DNA from: Streptomyces sp. SCSIO 30461
GTDB taxonomy: Bacteria > Actinomycetota > Actinomycetes > Streptomycetales > Streptomycetaceae
NCBI RefSeq assembly: GCF_037023745.1
Contig: NZ_CP146101.1
Location: forward strand, 1,426,001-1,490,000
DNA: 64,000 bases
Direction of reading: 5' to 3'
Shown one piece after another: positions 16,717 to 25,586 of this stretch. A program made the position numbers and the translations under genes. How positions within the stretch are numbered: position 1 is the stretch's first letter; each line of letters begins with the position of its first letter. Under the pieces are notes generated by a model. It was not told where the DNA came from. It saw only the letters and a program-made list of their open reading frames with translations, and did not search any database.

Positions 16717-17009
16717 CGCTTCCCCCGTTCCCCCGCGTCACTTGTCGGACGGGCGGAACGATACTCATCTCCCGGGGAGTTCACCGCCGTACTTCGGCCG
16801 GATCGCCGAAACCGGTCCCGGGCGGCGGACCGTTCGTGACCGGTGCGGAGCGAGGCGTTCCGGCCGGTGGGTCCACGCCGGGGGCGTGGGGCGAAGGGAG
16901 GGAGCCGAGGACGGGCGGGGCGCGGGTGCCCCCTCGGGCTGTTCGAACGCGAGCCCGACGGCTCGGTCCAGTTGGCGCGATCCGCACCCTCGGCGCGCTC
17001 CGCTGCCGC
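16717..17009. other. Intergenic region between FHA operon and GH43-like gene
   Basis: About 290 bases lie between the FHA gene start and the stop of the next minus-strand gene. It must hold the FHA/kinase promoter and the end of the upstream transcript. The only hairpin noted is short (GAGCC-gtcg-GGCTC on the minus strand, near 16955). No clear promoter match. Confidence 0.3.
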
Positions 17010-19037
17010 TCAGAGTGTGAGGCTGCCCGAGACCAGCGGTGCGACCGCCCGCTGTCCGAAGGCCGTCCATGGCCGCCAACCGCCACTCGGCCGCTCTTGG
17101 ACCCGGGTCCGTACCCCGCCCGCGACGGTGACGGCGAATACGTGCTGCCGCCCGGTGGAGTCGAGCGCGGACGTCGGCGTCGCCGCGAGACGGAGACCCG
17201 GCTCGCCGAACTCCCCGCCCGGCGCCCAGTCCCCGCCCGGAGCGACCTGCCAGCGGTGGTCGAGCCGCGCGCCGCCGGGCGACAGCGAGAACGCCTCCAG
17301 GCGGCCGTCGGCGTTGGCGGCGAACGCCGGGGCGGCGGCGCTCCAGCCGAACAGCGGCAGCCACTCGGCCCAGCCGCCGCTCGCCACGGCCTGCCGCCGG
17401 GCGAAGGTGCCCACGCCGGACGGCCCGATCGCGGCGACCGTGAGTCGGCCGCTGCCGTCCCGGGCGACCCGGGGTGCGGCACCTGCGGCGGTGCCGTACG
17501 GGTGCCAGCCCGGGGTCCAGGCGCCGCCGGGGGTCTCCTGCCAACGGTGGCGGATGCCCGCGCCGCCGGGGGAGAGGACGAACACCTCCAGCCGGCCGTC
17601 GGCGTTGGCAGCGACCACCGGGGGTGCGCCCGCCGCCCCGCCGAAGCCGATCTCCCACGCGTCCCAGGCCAGTGCCCCCGCCGACCGCTGCCGCCGCCGC
17701 GCGACGGAGCCGCCGCCGGGGCTCAGCGCGAACACCTCCAAGCGGCCGTCGGCATCGTGGGCGACGGCCGGTGCGGCGCCCGCCGGGCCGCCGAACTCCT
17801 CCCACGGGTGCCAGCCGCCGTCCGGCCGCTGCACCCGGTGGTGCAGGTTCACCCCGCCGGGGGCGAGCGAGAACACCTCCAGCCTGCCGTCGGTGTTGCG
17901 GCCGAGGGTGGGCACCGCGCCGGCCGGCCCGCCGAACGGCTCCCACTCCGACCAGCTGTCGGTGTACGGGTCGGTTTGGACGCGCCGCAGCATCGACCGG
18001 TCGGCGGCGTCGAGCGCGAACACCGTGAGGCGGCCGAGCGTGTCGAGGCCGACCACCGGGTTGTCGGCGCTCTGCCACGGCGGCGGGGCGTCCCGCCAGT
18101 GCAGCTGCGCCACGTACAGCCCGTGCCGGAACCAGCCCGCCGCACTGGCGTGCCACGCGTCCCCGTCGCGGACCACCTCGACGGCGTGACCGGCGACATG
18201 GCCCGCGTATCCGGCAAGTCCGAAGTGGAAGGGGTCCCGGGACGCCAGGACGTCGGTCCCCTCGTAGCCGCCTCTGGGACCGATGAACAGGTAGTACCAG
18301 CCGTCCCGTTCGACGACGCACGGCGACTCGGTGACCGAGACGGTCGCGTCCGTGCTCGCGTCGGTGAACGCGACGCCCGGCTCGCTCCAGTTCAGCAGGT
18401 TGGCAGAGCGCCGGTACGCCACGACATGGTGGCCGCCCGGGCCCGACAGCTCGGTGTAGTACATGACCCATTCGGCGCCGATCCGCAGCACCATCGGGTC
18501 GCGCGCCGCGAGCCCCCGGAAGAGCGGTCCCGACGGTTCGCGGGTCCAGGTGAACAGATCGGTCGAGGTGGCGAGGTTGATGGCGGCTCCGGTCGCGCCG
18601 CCCGCGGCGTAGAACATCCAGTACCGGCCGTCGGCCTCGACGACGTGCGGGGCCCACAGATGTTCCTCGCCGTGGTACGACGGGTCGACGCTGAGCGCGG
18701 CGGCGTGGCTGGTCCACGGCCCGACCGGGCTCGGCGCGGAGGCGTGAGCGAAGGCGATCTCCTCGGCGCTGTTCGGTGATTCACCCCGCGGAGCGCTGTC
18801 CCCGACGATGCCGAACAGGTGCCAGCGCCCCTGGGCCTTCACCAGCGTGTGGTCGTTGAGATAGCGCGGGCCGGTGGAGGTGGAGGGGTCGTGGACGTAT
18901 GTGAAGGGTCCGGCGCTCACCCACCGAGGGGGCGGTACGTCCCCGGATGCCGCGGCGCCTTTCGCGCCCAGGAACGGGAGCGTGGCCGCGCCGGCGGCCG
19001 CACCGCGCAAGAGACGCCGTCTGCTGATCGGGATCAT
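17010..19037 (-). CDS. Tat-exported GH43-like protein with PLL-type beta-propeller
   Basis: A 675-residue exported protein. The ATG at 19037 follows GGAGGACCC, and residues 4-30 (ISRRRLLRGAAAGAATLPFL) are a Tat signal. Residues 45-345 form a five-bladed propeller of glycoside hydrolase family 43/62/117 type (YLNDHTLVKAQGRWHLFGIV, EEHLWAPHVVEADGRYWMFY, ARDPMVLRIGAEWVMYYTEL, VTESPCVVERDGWYYLF). From 350 on, repeats of the form NADGRLEVFxLSPGG...HRWQ...GGW form a second propeller of PLL/tectonin type, probably lectin-like. Catalytic residues were not confirmed, so it could be a binding protein. It is followed by two related PLL proteins in the same direction. Confidence 0.75.
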   Translation of the reverse strand: MIPISRRRLLRGAAAGAATLPFLGAKGAAASGDVPPPRWVSAGPFTYVHDPSTSTGPRYLNDHTLVKAQGRWHLFGIVGDSAPRGESPNSAEEIAFAHASAPSPVGPWTSHAAALSVDPSYHGEEHLWAPHVVEADGRYWMFYAAGGATGAAINLATSTDLFTWTREPSGPLFRGLAARDPMVLRIGAEWVMYYTELSGPGGHHVVAYRRSANLLNWSEPGVAFTDASTDATVSVTESPCVVERDGWYYLFIGPRGGYEGTDVLASRDPFHFGLAGYAGHVAGHAVEVVRDGDAWHASAAGWFRHGLYVAQLHWRDAPPPWQSADNPVVGLDTLGRLTVFALDAADRSMLRRVQTDPYTDSWSEWEPFGGPAGAVPTLGRNTDGRLEVFSLAPGGVNLHHRVQRPDGGWHPWEEFGGPAGAAPAVAHDADGRLEVFALSPGGGSVARRRQRSAGALAWDAWEIGFGGAAGAPPVVAANADGRLEVFVLSPGGAGIRHRWQETPGGAWTPGWHPYGTAAGAAPRVARDGSGRLTVAAIGPSGVGTFARRQAVASGGWAEWLPLFGWSAAAPAFAANADGRLEAFSLSPGGARLDHRWQVAPGGDWAPGGEFGEPGLRLAATPTSALDSTGRQHVFAVTVAGGVRTRVQERPSGGWRPWTAFGQRAVAPLVSGSLTL

Positions 19038-19099
19038 GGGTCCTCCGGACGTACCGCGTGGCCGGCCGTGGCGCCGGGGCACGGCCGACCACGGGTGGG

Positions 19100-20653
19100 T
19101 CAGTCGAGGGCGGGGCCGGCGGTGTCGTTGACCCAGACCCAGTCGGACCAGGAGCTGAAGCCGGTCTGCCAGGTGTGGAAGGTGCCGACGGCGTTGGTGC
19201 CGAAGACCTCGATGCGCCCGTCGGCGTTGGAGGCGGCGGTGACCTCGGTGCCGCCGGTACCGAACGTGGCCCACTGGCTGTAGGGGGCGTTGAGACCGGT
19301 CTGCCAGATGTGCATGGCGGAGGTGCCGTTCAGCGCGAAGACCTCGACGCGGCCGTCGGGGGTGCGTTCGCTGGTGAGCTGCGCGTTCACGGGTCCACCG
19401 CCGGTGCCTTCCCAGCCAGACCAACTCGTCGGAGTGGTCTGGTACTTGTGGAACACGCCGGTCGGACCCGAGGCGAAGACCTCCAGACGACCGTCGGCGT
19501 TGTGGTCGACGGTCAGGTCGTGGCCGCCGCTCTCACCGAAGGTCGCCCAGTCGGACCAGCCGCCGTTGGGGGAGGTCTGGTACTTGTGCTCGAAGGTGCT
19601 GCCGTTGAGGGCGAAGACCTCCAGGCGTCCGTCGGGCGCCTTTCCCATTTCCACCCGGCTGTCGGCCGGTCCGCCGCCCGTGGGCTCCCACCCCGACCAG
19701 CCGCCGTTCGGGGCGAGTTGGTACCGGTGGAAGAGCCCGATCGGGCCCGACGCGTACACCTCGATCCGGCCGTCGGCATTGACACCGGCCGCGGCGTCAC
19801 GGCCGCCCTCGCCGAAATTCTCCCAGTTCGACCAGCCGCCGGACGGGTTCAGCTGCCAACGGTGCTGGAAGATGACGCCGTTGAGGGCGAGGAGCTCCAG
19901 GCGGCCGTCGGCGTTGGGTGCGATGGCGAGCTGGGCGTTTCCGGGGCCGCCGAGGAACTCCCAGGACGACCAGTCGCCGTTGACCCGCTGCTGCCAGGCG
20001 TGGTGGATGCCGTCGGCTCCGGCGGCGAACACCTCCAGGCGCCCGTCCGCCGAACGCGCGGACACGACCCGGCCCGACTCCGCCGGGTAGACCGGCGGCT
20101 TGGGCCGCGGGCCGGGGCCCGGTGTGCAGGGCAGTACGATGTCCCGCTCCGCGAGGTGGACCTCGGGGTCGATGCCGTACGACGTGGACGGGTCGCCCCA
20201 GATCCGCAGATGGAGGTGGGGACCGGTGGAGTTCCCCTCGGAGCCCATCAGGGCGATCTGCTGCCCGGCCACGACCCGGTCGCCTTCGAAGACGTCCCGC
20301 CGGGACATGTGCCCGTACTCGGAGATCCTGCCGTCGGGGTGCTGGACCCGGATCCACTGGCCATAGCCGGACTCGTACCCGGAGATGGTCACCACGCCGT
20401 CACCGATGGCGTAGATCGGTGTGCCGACGGCATTGGCGATGTCCACGCCGTTGTGGCGGCTGTGGTAGTGCTGGGTCACGGTGCCGGCCGTCGGGCAGGA
20501 CGCCCCGGCGGCGGCGGACGCGGCGACGGCCGCGCGGGACGGGGCGGCGGCAGTGGCGGGGGCTGCGGCCGTGACCGGCGTCGCCGACAGCAGCAGTGCA
20601 GCGGCCGTGGCGAGAAGACAGGTCAGAACGCTTCGGGGGCGTCTACGGAACAT
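19100..20653 (-). CDS. Secreted M23 (LytM-type) endopeptidase with PLL propeller
   Basis: A 517-residue secreted protein. An N-terminal Sec signal with Ala-rich linker (1-50) leads to an M23 metallopeptidase domain (54-175). The zinc ligands His67 and Asp71 (HNGVDIA) and the HLH motif (His146, His148) are all present, so it should cleave peptidoglycan cross-bridges. From 190 on, seven or so repeats (SADGRLEVFAAGADGIHHAW, NADGRIEVYASGPIGLFHRY) form a PLL-type propeller, likely for wall or glycan binding. Its ATG is seven bases beyond the esterase stop, suggesting one operon. Confidence 0.88.
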   Translation of the reverse strand: MFRRRPRSVLTCLLATAAALLLSATPVTAAAPATAAAPSRAAVAASAAAGASCPTAGTVTQHYHSRHNGVDIANAVGTPIYAIGDGVVTISGYESGYGQWIRVQHPDGRISEYGHMSRRDVFEGDRVVAGQQIALMGSEGNSTGPHLHLRIWGDPSTSYGIDPEVHLAERDIVLPCTPGPGPRPKPPVYPAESGRVVSARSADGRLEVFAAGADGIHHAWQQRVNGDWSSWEFLGGPGNAQLAIAPNADGRLELLALNGVIFQHRWQLNPSGGWSNWENFGEGGRDAAAGVNADGRIEVYASGPIGLFHRYQLAPNGGWSGWEPTGGGPADSRVEMGKAPDGRLEVFALNGSTFEHKYQTSPNGGWSDWATFGESGGHDLTVDHNADGRLEVFASGPTGVFHKYQTTPTSWSGWEGTGGGPVNAQLTSERTPDGRVEVFALNGTSAMHIWQTGLNAPYSQWATFGTGGTEVTAASNADGRIEVFGTNAVGTFHTWQTGFSSWSDWVWVNDTAGPALD

Positions 20654-20660
20654 GAGGCGC

Positions 20661-21650
20661 TCACGCCTTGCGCAGCCGGGCGATGACACCGTCGATATCG
20701 CGCACCAGCATGTCGTGGCGGACGAAGTGGCCGCCGGGCAACTCGTGCCACTCGTGCGGGATGCCCGCGCTGCCGAGGGCGGCCCGGAACTCCCGCTGGC
20801 CCGCGAGAACCTGGGTCTCGTTGGCCGTGTCGAACCAGGAGACCGGGTCCGGGCTGGTGCCGGCTACCAGGAAGACCCGCTTGTGGCGGTAGCTCTCGAT
20901 CCGCTGCATCGGGTTGTCGGCGTTCACCCGGGCCTCGTCCCAGAACGGCGCGCCGTAGACCGTGCCGCCTGCCAGGTCCAGCGTCCCCGAGGTGGCGTTG
21001 GCCCAGTGGACCACGAGACCGCTGTCCCGGCGCAGGCTGGCGGGGCCGGAGTGGGAGCTGACCGAGGCGAAGTGCCCCCAGTACTTGGCCGCGTACTTCA
21101 GCGCGCCGAAGCCGCCCATCGAGAAACCGGACACGGCACGGCCGTCGTACTCCGCGAACGTGCGGAAGTTCGCGTCGATCCACGGGATCAGCTGCTCGAT
21201 GTGGAACGTCTCCCAGTTGCGCGGGCCGACGTTGGAGCTCACCGGGTTGGAGTACCAGCCGGCGCGGCCGCCGTCGGGCATGACGACGATGAGCCGCTTG
21301 CCCGCGGTCCAGTCGCGGATGCGCTCGCGGTCGAAGGTGATGAAGTCCTGGCCGTTGCCGCCCCCGTGGAAGAGATAGAGCACGGGGTAGGTGCGCCCGC
21401 TCCAGTGGTAGTCGTCCGGCAGGAGCACGTTGACGGCGGGGTTCCAGCCGATCGCGCTCGTCTGGAAGCGGTAGTACCACATACGGGGGTCGGCCTCGCC
21501 GCGCTCCACGATGCGCAGGCCGAAGCCGTCACCGACGGCGGCTGCGGAGGTCGCGCCGGCGAGGACGCCTCCGGCGCCGAGGGCCAGAGCGGCCGAAAGG
21601 CCGCCGGCGGACTTCAGGATGCTCCTACGGGTGGGCTGCTGCGCGCTCAA
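20661..21650 (-). CDS. Secreted alpha/beta-hydrolase of esterase D/Ag85 type
   Basis: A 329-residue exported hydrolase. I chose the TTG at 21650 because AGGAGGA lies six bases upstream and the signal (RRSILKSAGGLSAALALGAG, Tat-like) begins there. Strand and oxyanion parts are YPVLYLFHGGGNGQDF, the nucleophile elbow is GFSMGGFG with Ser177, and His is in GGHFVRHD. This fold includes mycolyltransferases, S-formylglutathione hydrolase and feruloyl esterases. A paralogue lies at 24390. Substrate unknown. Confidence 0.85.
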   Translation of the reverse strand: MSAQQPTRRSILKSAGGLSAALALGAGGVLAGATSAAAVGDGFGLRIVERGEADPRMWYYRFQTSAIGWNPAVNVLLPDDYHWSGRTYPVLYLFHGGGNGQDFITFDRERIRDWTAGKRLIVVMPDGGRAGWYSNPVSSNVGPRNWETFHIEQLIPWIDANFRTFAEYDGRAVSGFSMGGFGALKYAAKYWGHFASVSSHSGPASLRRDSGLVVHWANATSGTLDLAGGTVYGAPFWDEARVNADNPMQRIESYRHKRVFLVAGTSPDPVSWFDTANETQVLAGQREFRAALGSAGIPHEWHELPGGHFVRHDMLVRDIDGVIARLRKA

Positions 21651-21869
21651 CGTGTCCTCCTGGTCGGGAGTTATGGCTCGTGTGTGACGGCGAGGTGTCC
21701 GACGCGGCGGAAAGCGGCCGCGGCCGTGCGAACGGGCGTCCGGAACGTAGCAGCGCGAGACGGCCGGGGGACTCCGGAAGATTACGGAGGGACAGCCGAC
21801 GGGCGCGTCGGCTATCCCTGGCCTGTCCGCGTTCGGACCAGGACCCGTACCCCAGGGAAGGACGGCTCG
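21651..21869. promoter_or_regulatory. Divergent promoter region, esterase and acylase
   Basis: About 220 bases separate two divergently transcribed secreted-enzyme genes. Promoters for both must be here. The sequence ggaagattacggagggac (21775-21793) is a possible leader. No repeat pair that would mark a shared operator was recognised. Confidence 0.3.
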
Positions 21870-24335
21870 ATGGCACGGAGGAGACACAGGGTGCGGCTGC
21901 CGATGGCCGTCCTGGCCGCGGCGGCGGTGATGAGCACGGTGGCGGCCACCGGATTGACAGCCGCGGCACCGGCCGCCGGCGGGCAGGGGCCGGCGCCGGA
22001 GAAGCCGACGATCCGCTACACCGAGTACGGAATCCCGCACATCGTCGCCTCGGACTGGGCGGGTCTCGGCACGGGCTACGGATACGCGGCGGCCAAGGAC
22101 AACATCTGCACCCTGGCCGACACCTATCTGATGGTCAACGCCCAGAGGTCCCGCCATCTGGGGCCCGAGGGCAAGGCGAGCCCCGGCCAGAACCAGAACA
22201 CCACCACCAACCTCAACAGCGACCTGTACTTCCAGAGGATCAAGGACAACCGGGTGGTGGAGCGGCTGCTCGCCGAGCCGGCCCCCAACGGCCCCGCGCC
22301 GGAGGTCACGGAGGCCATCCGCGGCTACGTCCAGGGCTACAACCGGTACCTGGCCGAGACGGGCGTGGACAACCTCTCCGACCCCGCCTGCCGCGGTGCG
22401 GACTGGGTGCGGCCGATCACCGAGATGGACGTCTACCGGCACGCCCATGCCGAGATCATCATGGGTAGCGCCGACGCGCTGCTGGACGGGCTGGTCAACG
22501 CAGCGCCTCCCGGAGCCACCGCAGCCTCGACGACGGCAGACCCGCCTGCCAAGACCGCCGAGAAGATCCGCGACGCGATGGCCGCGAGCCGTGAACAGAG
22601 CATGGGCAGCAACGCGTTGGCGGTCGGTTCGCAGGGTGTGTCCGGCGGCACGAGCATGCTGCTGGCCAACCCGCACTTCCCGTGGCAGGGCAAGAACCGC
22701 ATGTGGCAGAGCCAGCTGACGATCCCGGGCAGGATCAATGTCTCCGGGGCCAGCCTGTTGGGCCTCCCCGCGATCAACATCGGCTACAACGAGAACGTCG
22801 CCTGGAGCCACACGGTCGCCACCGTCGCGCCGTTCGGCCTCTTCGACGTCCAGGTGGATCCGCTGAACCCCACCAAGTACCTGGTGGACGGCGCCTGGGA
22901 GCAGATGACCTCGCAGCAGGTCGCGGTCGACGTACGGAACGCGGACGGCACCCTCTCCCAGGTCACCAGGACCCTGTGGTCCACCCGCTACGGCCCGATC
23001 ACCACCTCCGTGCAGGGCGTGCCCCTGCCCTGGGTGGTCAGCGCGCACGCGGTGCGCGACGCGAACCTCGACAACCTGCGCGCACTGAACACCTGGTTCC
23101 GACTCGACCAGGCCAAGGACGTCCACGACGTCGTCGACGCCCTGGAGAGCACTCAGGGAGTGCCCTTCTTCAACACCGTCGCCTCCGACCGCAAGGGCAA
23201 CGCCCTGTACGCGGACATCCAGGCCACCCCGAACATCACCGACGAACACGCCCGGTCGTGTCTCACCGAGACGGGCAAGCTGCTGTTCAACCAGACGCTC
23301 CGGCTGCCGAACGTCCCGCCGATCTCCGTGTTCGACGGCAAGCGCAGCGCGTGCGACTGGCCCGACGACCCGAACGCGGCCGCGCCGGGCCTGCTGGACC
23401 CGAGGAAGCAGCCGCGCTTGATCCGTACCGACTTCGTGGGCAATGCCAACGACAGCCCCTGGCTGGCCAACCCCGAGCAGCCGTTGACCTTCCCCAGGGT
23501 GATGGGCGACAGCGCGGCGCCCCGCTCGCTGCGTACCCAGGAGCTCATCCTGACCGCGCAGAAGCGGATCGACGGCACCGACGGACTGCCGGGCAGGGGC
23601 TTCACCCCGGAGACCATGGGGCGGCTGCTCTTCGCCGACAACAGCCGGGCGGCCGACCTGGCCCTCAACACCACGGTGTCGATGTGCCGGAGCGTCCCCT
23701 TCGGGCTGGTTCTGGTGGACGGCAACCTGGTGAACGTGAGCGAGGCGTGCCCGATCTTGGCCGCTTGGAAGAGCCATGACTACACGTCGGACAGCAGCGG
23801 CTCCTGGCTGTTCGCGCACTACTGGTCCTTCATTCTCGGAGGACAGGGGATCGAGAAGCTGCCGTGGCGGGTGCCCTTCGACCCCAAGGACCCCGTGCAC
23901 ACGCCGAATTCGCTGGACTCCGGCAGCTCTGTCCTCCGTGACGCCCTCGGCCGGGCCGTTCTCGCGCTGCGCAGGGCGGGCATCCCGCTGAACGCCCGGC
24001 TGTCGGACGTCCAGAAGATCACCCGTGGGGGAGATCAGATCCCGATCCACGGCTCGATCGGCCAACTGGGGGTGCTGAACGTGGTCACGCCCGGTCAGGT
24101 TGACGGAAAGTTCGACATCGTCTACGGATCGAGCTTCATCCAGCAGGTCCTGTTCACCGCCGACGGGCCGCCGCAGGCGCTCTCCGTCCTGGCTTACTCC
24201 CAGTCGGCCGACCCCACCTCACCGCACCACATCGACCAGACGAAGTTGTTCTCGGCCGGACAGTGGGTGACTGAGCGCTTCACCGAGGAACAGATCGCGG
24301 CTTCACCGGAACTGCGGATCAAGGTCCTGAGCTGA
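21870..24335 (+). CDS. Secreted penicillin acylase-family (AHL/echinocandin-type) acylase
   Basis: An 821-residue Ntn hydrolase precursor with a Sec signal (MARRRHRVRLPMAVLAAAAV). The alpha-subunit region (50-240) has IRYTEYGIPHIVASDWAGLG and GYGYAAAKDNICTLAD. The spacer ends at EQSMG, and Ser247 in GSNALAVG would become the N-terminal nucleophile of the beta-subunit after self-cleavage. The beta part shows ANPHFPWQG and NIGYNENVAWSHTVA. This matches the branch with Streptomyces AhlM, aculeacin A acylase and Pseudomonas PvdQ, which remove acyl chains from lactones or lipopeptides. Which substrate applies here cannot be told. Confidence 0.88.
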   Translation: MARRRHRVRLPMAVLAAAAVMSTVAATGLTAAAPAAGGQGPAPEKPTIRYTEYGIPHIVASDWAGLGTGYGYAAAKDNICTLADTYLMVNAQRSRHLGPEGKASPGQNQNTTTNLNSDLYFQRIKDNRVVERLLAEPAPNGPAPEVTEAIRGYVQGYNRYLAETGVDNLSDPACRGADWVRPITEMDVYRHAHAEIIMGSADALLDGLVNAAPPGATAASTTADPPAKTAEKIRDAMAASREQSMGSNALAVGSQGVSGGTSMLLANPHFPWQGKNRMWQSQLTIPGRINVSGASLLGLPAINIGYNENVAWSHTVATVAPFGLFDVQVDPLNPTKYLVDGAWEQMTSQQVAVDVRNADGTLSQVTRTLWSTRYGPITTSVQGVPLPWVVSAHAVRDANLDNLRALNTWFRLDQAKDVHDVVDALESTQGVPFFNTVASDRKGNALYADIQATPNITDEHARSCLTETGKLLFNQTLRLPNVPPISVFDGKRSACDWPDDPNAAAPGLLDPRKQPRLIRTDFVGNANDSPWLANPEQPLTFPRVMGDSAAPRSLRTQELILTAQKRIDGTDGLPGRGFTPETMGRLLFADNSRAADLALNTTVSMCRSVPFGLVLVDGNLVNVSEACPILAAWKSHDYTSDSSGSWLFAHYWSFILGGQGIEKLPWRVPFDPKDPVHTPNSLDSGSSVLRDALGRAVLALRRAGIPLNARLSDVQKITRGGDQIPIHGSIGQLGVLNVVTPGQVDGKFDIVYGSSFIQQVLFTADGPPQALSVLAYSQSADPTSPHHIDQTKLFSAGQWVTERFTEEQIAASPELRIKVLS

Positions 24336-24389
24336 CGTGCACCTGAGCTGACGTGCACCCATGACCGACACCTCATGAGGGAGAACGTT

Positions 24390-25475
24390 GTGACGAGACG
24401 AGCGAACTGGTGGCGACTGGGGGCGGCGTGGATGCTCGCCGCCGCGGCCATGGTCGCGCCGGCGGGTTCGGTCCAGGCCGCCGACGGCGGCACTGTGCCG
24501 CCGCCGATGCCGAACGGCTTCGGCCTGACCCAGGTCGACACGGCGAAGGGCAGCGCCACGAACTTCTACCTGACGGTGACCACGCCCGAGGTCGCCGGCG
24601 AGCAGCACATCAAGATCATTCTTCCGAGCGGATATCACGACGACCACTCCCGGCGCTACCCGGTGGTGTACTTCCTGCACGGCTCGCCGGACGACCCGAT
24701 CCATCAGGACTATCCGGCGCTCTCCATGTCGGACTCCATGATCACCGTCATTCCGGACGGCGGCGCCCGAGGCTGGTACGCGAACTGGCTCAACCAGAAG
24801 ACCGCGGCCGGTGCCCAGAACTGGGAGAACTTCCACCTCAAGCAGGTGATCCCGTACATCGACGCGAACCTGAGGACCATCCCCACCAAGAAGGCGCGGG
24901 CCGTCGTCGGCGTCTCCATGGGCGGCTTCGGCGCCTTCCGCTACGCCCAGGCGCGCCCGGACCTGTTCAGTCAGACCGCGTCCCTGTCGGGCGACATCGA
25001 CCTGTCGGTCAGGTCCATGGACCTGAGGCTCGCCGTCGTCGCCTCGCTGATCGACGCACAGGGCGCCATCTGCGGCTCGGCGTCCGGTGCCTGCGACCCG
25101 AAGGACTCCCCGTACAAGCCAGGCGTGGACAGCGACGCCGCGTTCGGCTCTCCGTACCCGGTGTTCAACGCCGACCGGCGGTGGAACGAGGTCGACCCCT
25201 CGCAGCACATGGACAGGCTCAAGACGGGCGGCGTCGGCGTCTCCCTCTACGTCGGCAACGGCGGCGGCTCGCCCACCGACATCGAGTTCTGGCTCGAAGG
25301 AGCGGCCAAGCACGTCAAGAACGCGATGGACGCCCTCGGTATGTCGTACCACTACGTCAACTACGGCGACGGTTCCGGCTGGGGCACGCTGTGCGACGGG
25401 GGCCACAACGGCGGCTGTTGGGAAGAGTCCCTCCGGGACCTGATCCCCAGGCTGGAGAGGTCCTTCACCTCCTGA
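24390..25475 (+). CDS. Secreted esterase D/Ag85-type hydrolase
   Basis: A 361-residue exported hydrolase. The GTG at 24390 has GAGGGAGA upstream; an ATG at 24375 lacks a ribosome site. The signal ends near VQAADGG. YPVVYFLHGSPDDP gives the oxyanion strand and GVSMGGFG holds the nucleophile Ser176. Four cysteines (AICGSASGACDP, TLCDGGHNGGCW) probably form disulfides. It follows the acylase gene by 55 bases in the same direction and may share its transcript. It is a diverged paralogue of the protein at 20661. Confidence 0.85.
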   Translation: MTRRANWWRLGAAWMLAAAAMVAPAGSVQAADGGTVPPPMPNGFGLTQVDTAKGSATNFYLTVTTPEVAGEQHIKIILPSGYHDDHSRRYPVVYFLHGSPDDPIHQDYPALSMSDSMITVIPDGGARGWYANWLNQKTAAGAQNWENFHLKQVIPYIDANLRTIPTKKARAVVGVSMGGFGAFRYAQARPDLFSQTASLSGDIDLSVRSMDLRLAVVASLIDAQGAICGSASGACDPKDSPYKPGVDSDAAFGSPYPVFNADRRWNEVDPSQHMDRLKTGGVGVSLYVGNGGGSPTDIEFWLEGAAKHVKNAMDALGMSYHYVNYGDGSGWGTLCDGGHNGGCWEESLRDLIPRLERSFTS

Positions 25476-25481
25476 AGCGGA

Positions 25482-25540
25482 CCCGGCCCGCACGGGACGA
25501 CGGCCAACGCGACGCCGGTCGTCGTCCCGTGCGGGCCGGG
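25482..25540. terminator. Bidirectional terminator between convergent genes
   Basis: The arms CCCGGCCCGCACGGGACGAC and its reverse complement (about 21 pairs) enclose a short loop. The hairpin lies between the plus-strand esterase stop and the minus-strand gene ending at 25587, and can serve both. Confidence 0.75.
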
Positions 25541-25586
25541 CGGGAGCCGCACACTCCCTCGACCTCATCCGGTCCTGCTGGATCGG

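Noticed and set aside
20661..24065. A 1134-codon minus-strand frame fusing the esterase with the antisense of the acylase
   Set aside because: The esterase has its own TTG start with a ribosome site at 21650; the upstream part is antisense to the clear acylase gene.
20481..24335. A 1284-codon plus-strand frame
   Set aside because: The first 460 codons are antisense to the M23 and esterase genes. The real acylase starts at 21870 with a signal peptide.
24375..24389. ATG at 24375 as start of the esterase
   Set aside because: No ribosome site precedes it, while GAGGGAGA is well placed for the GTG at 24390.
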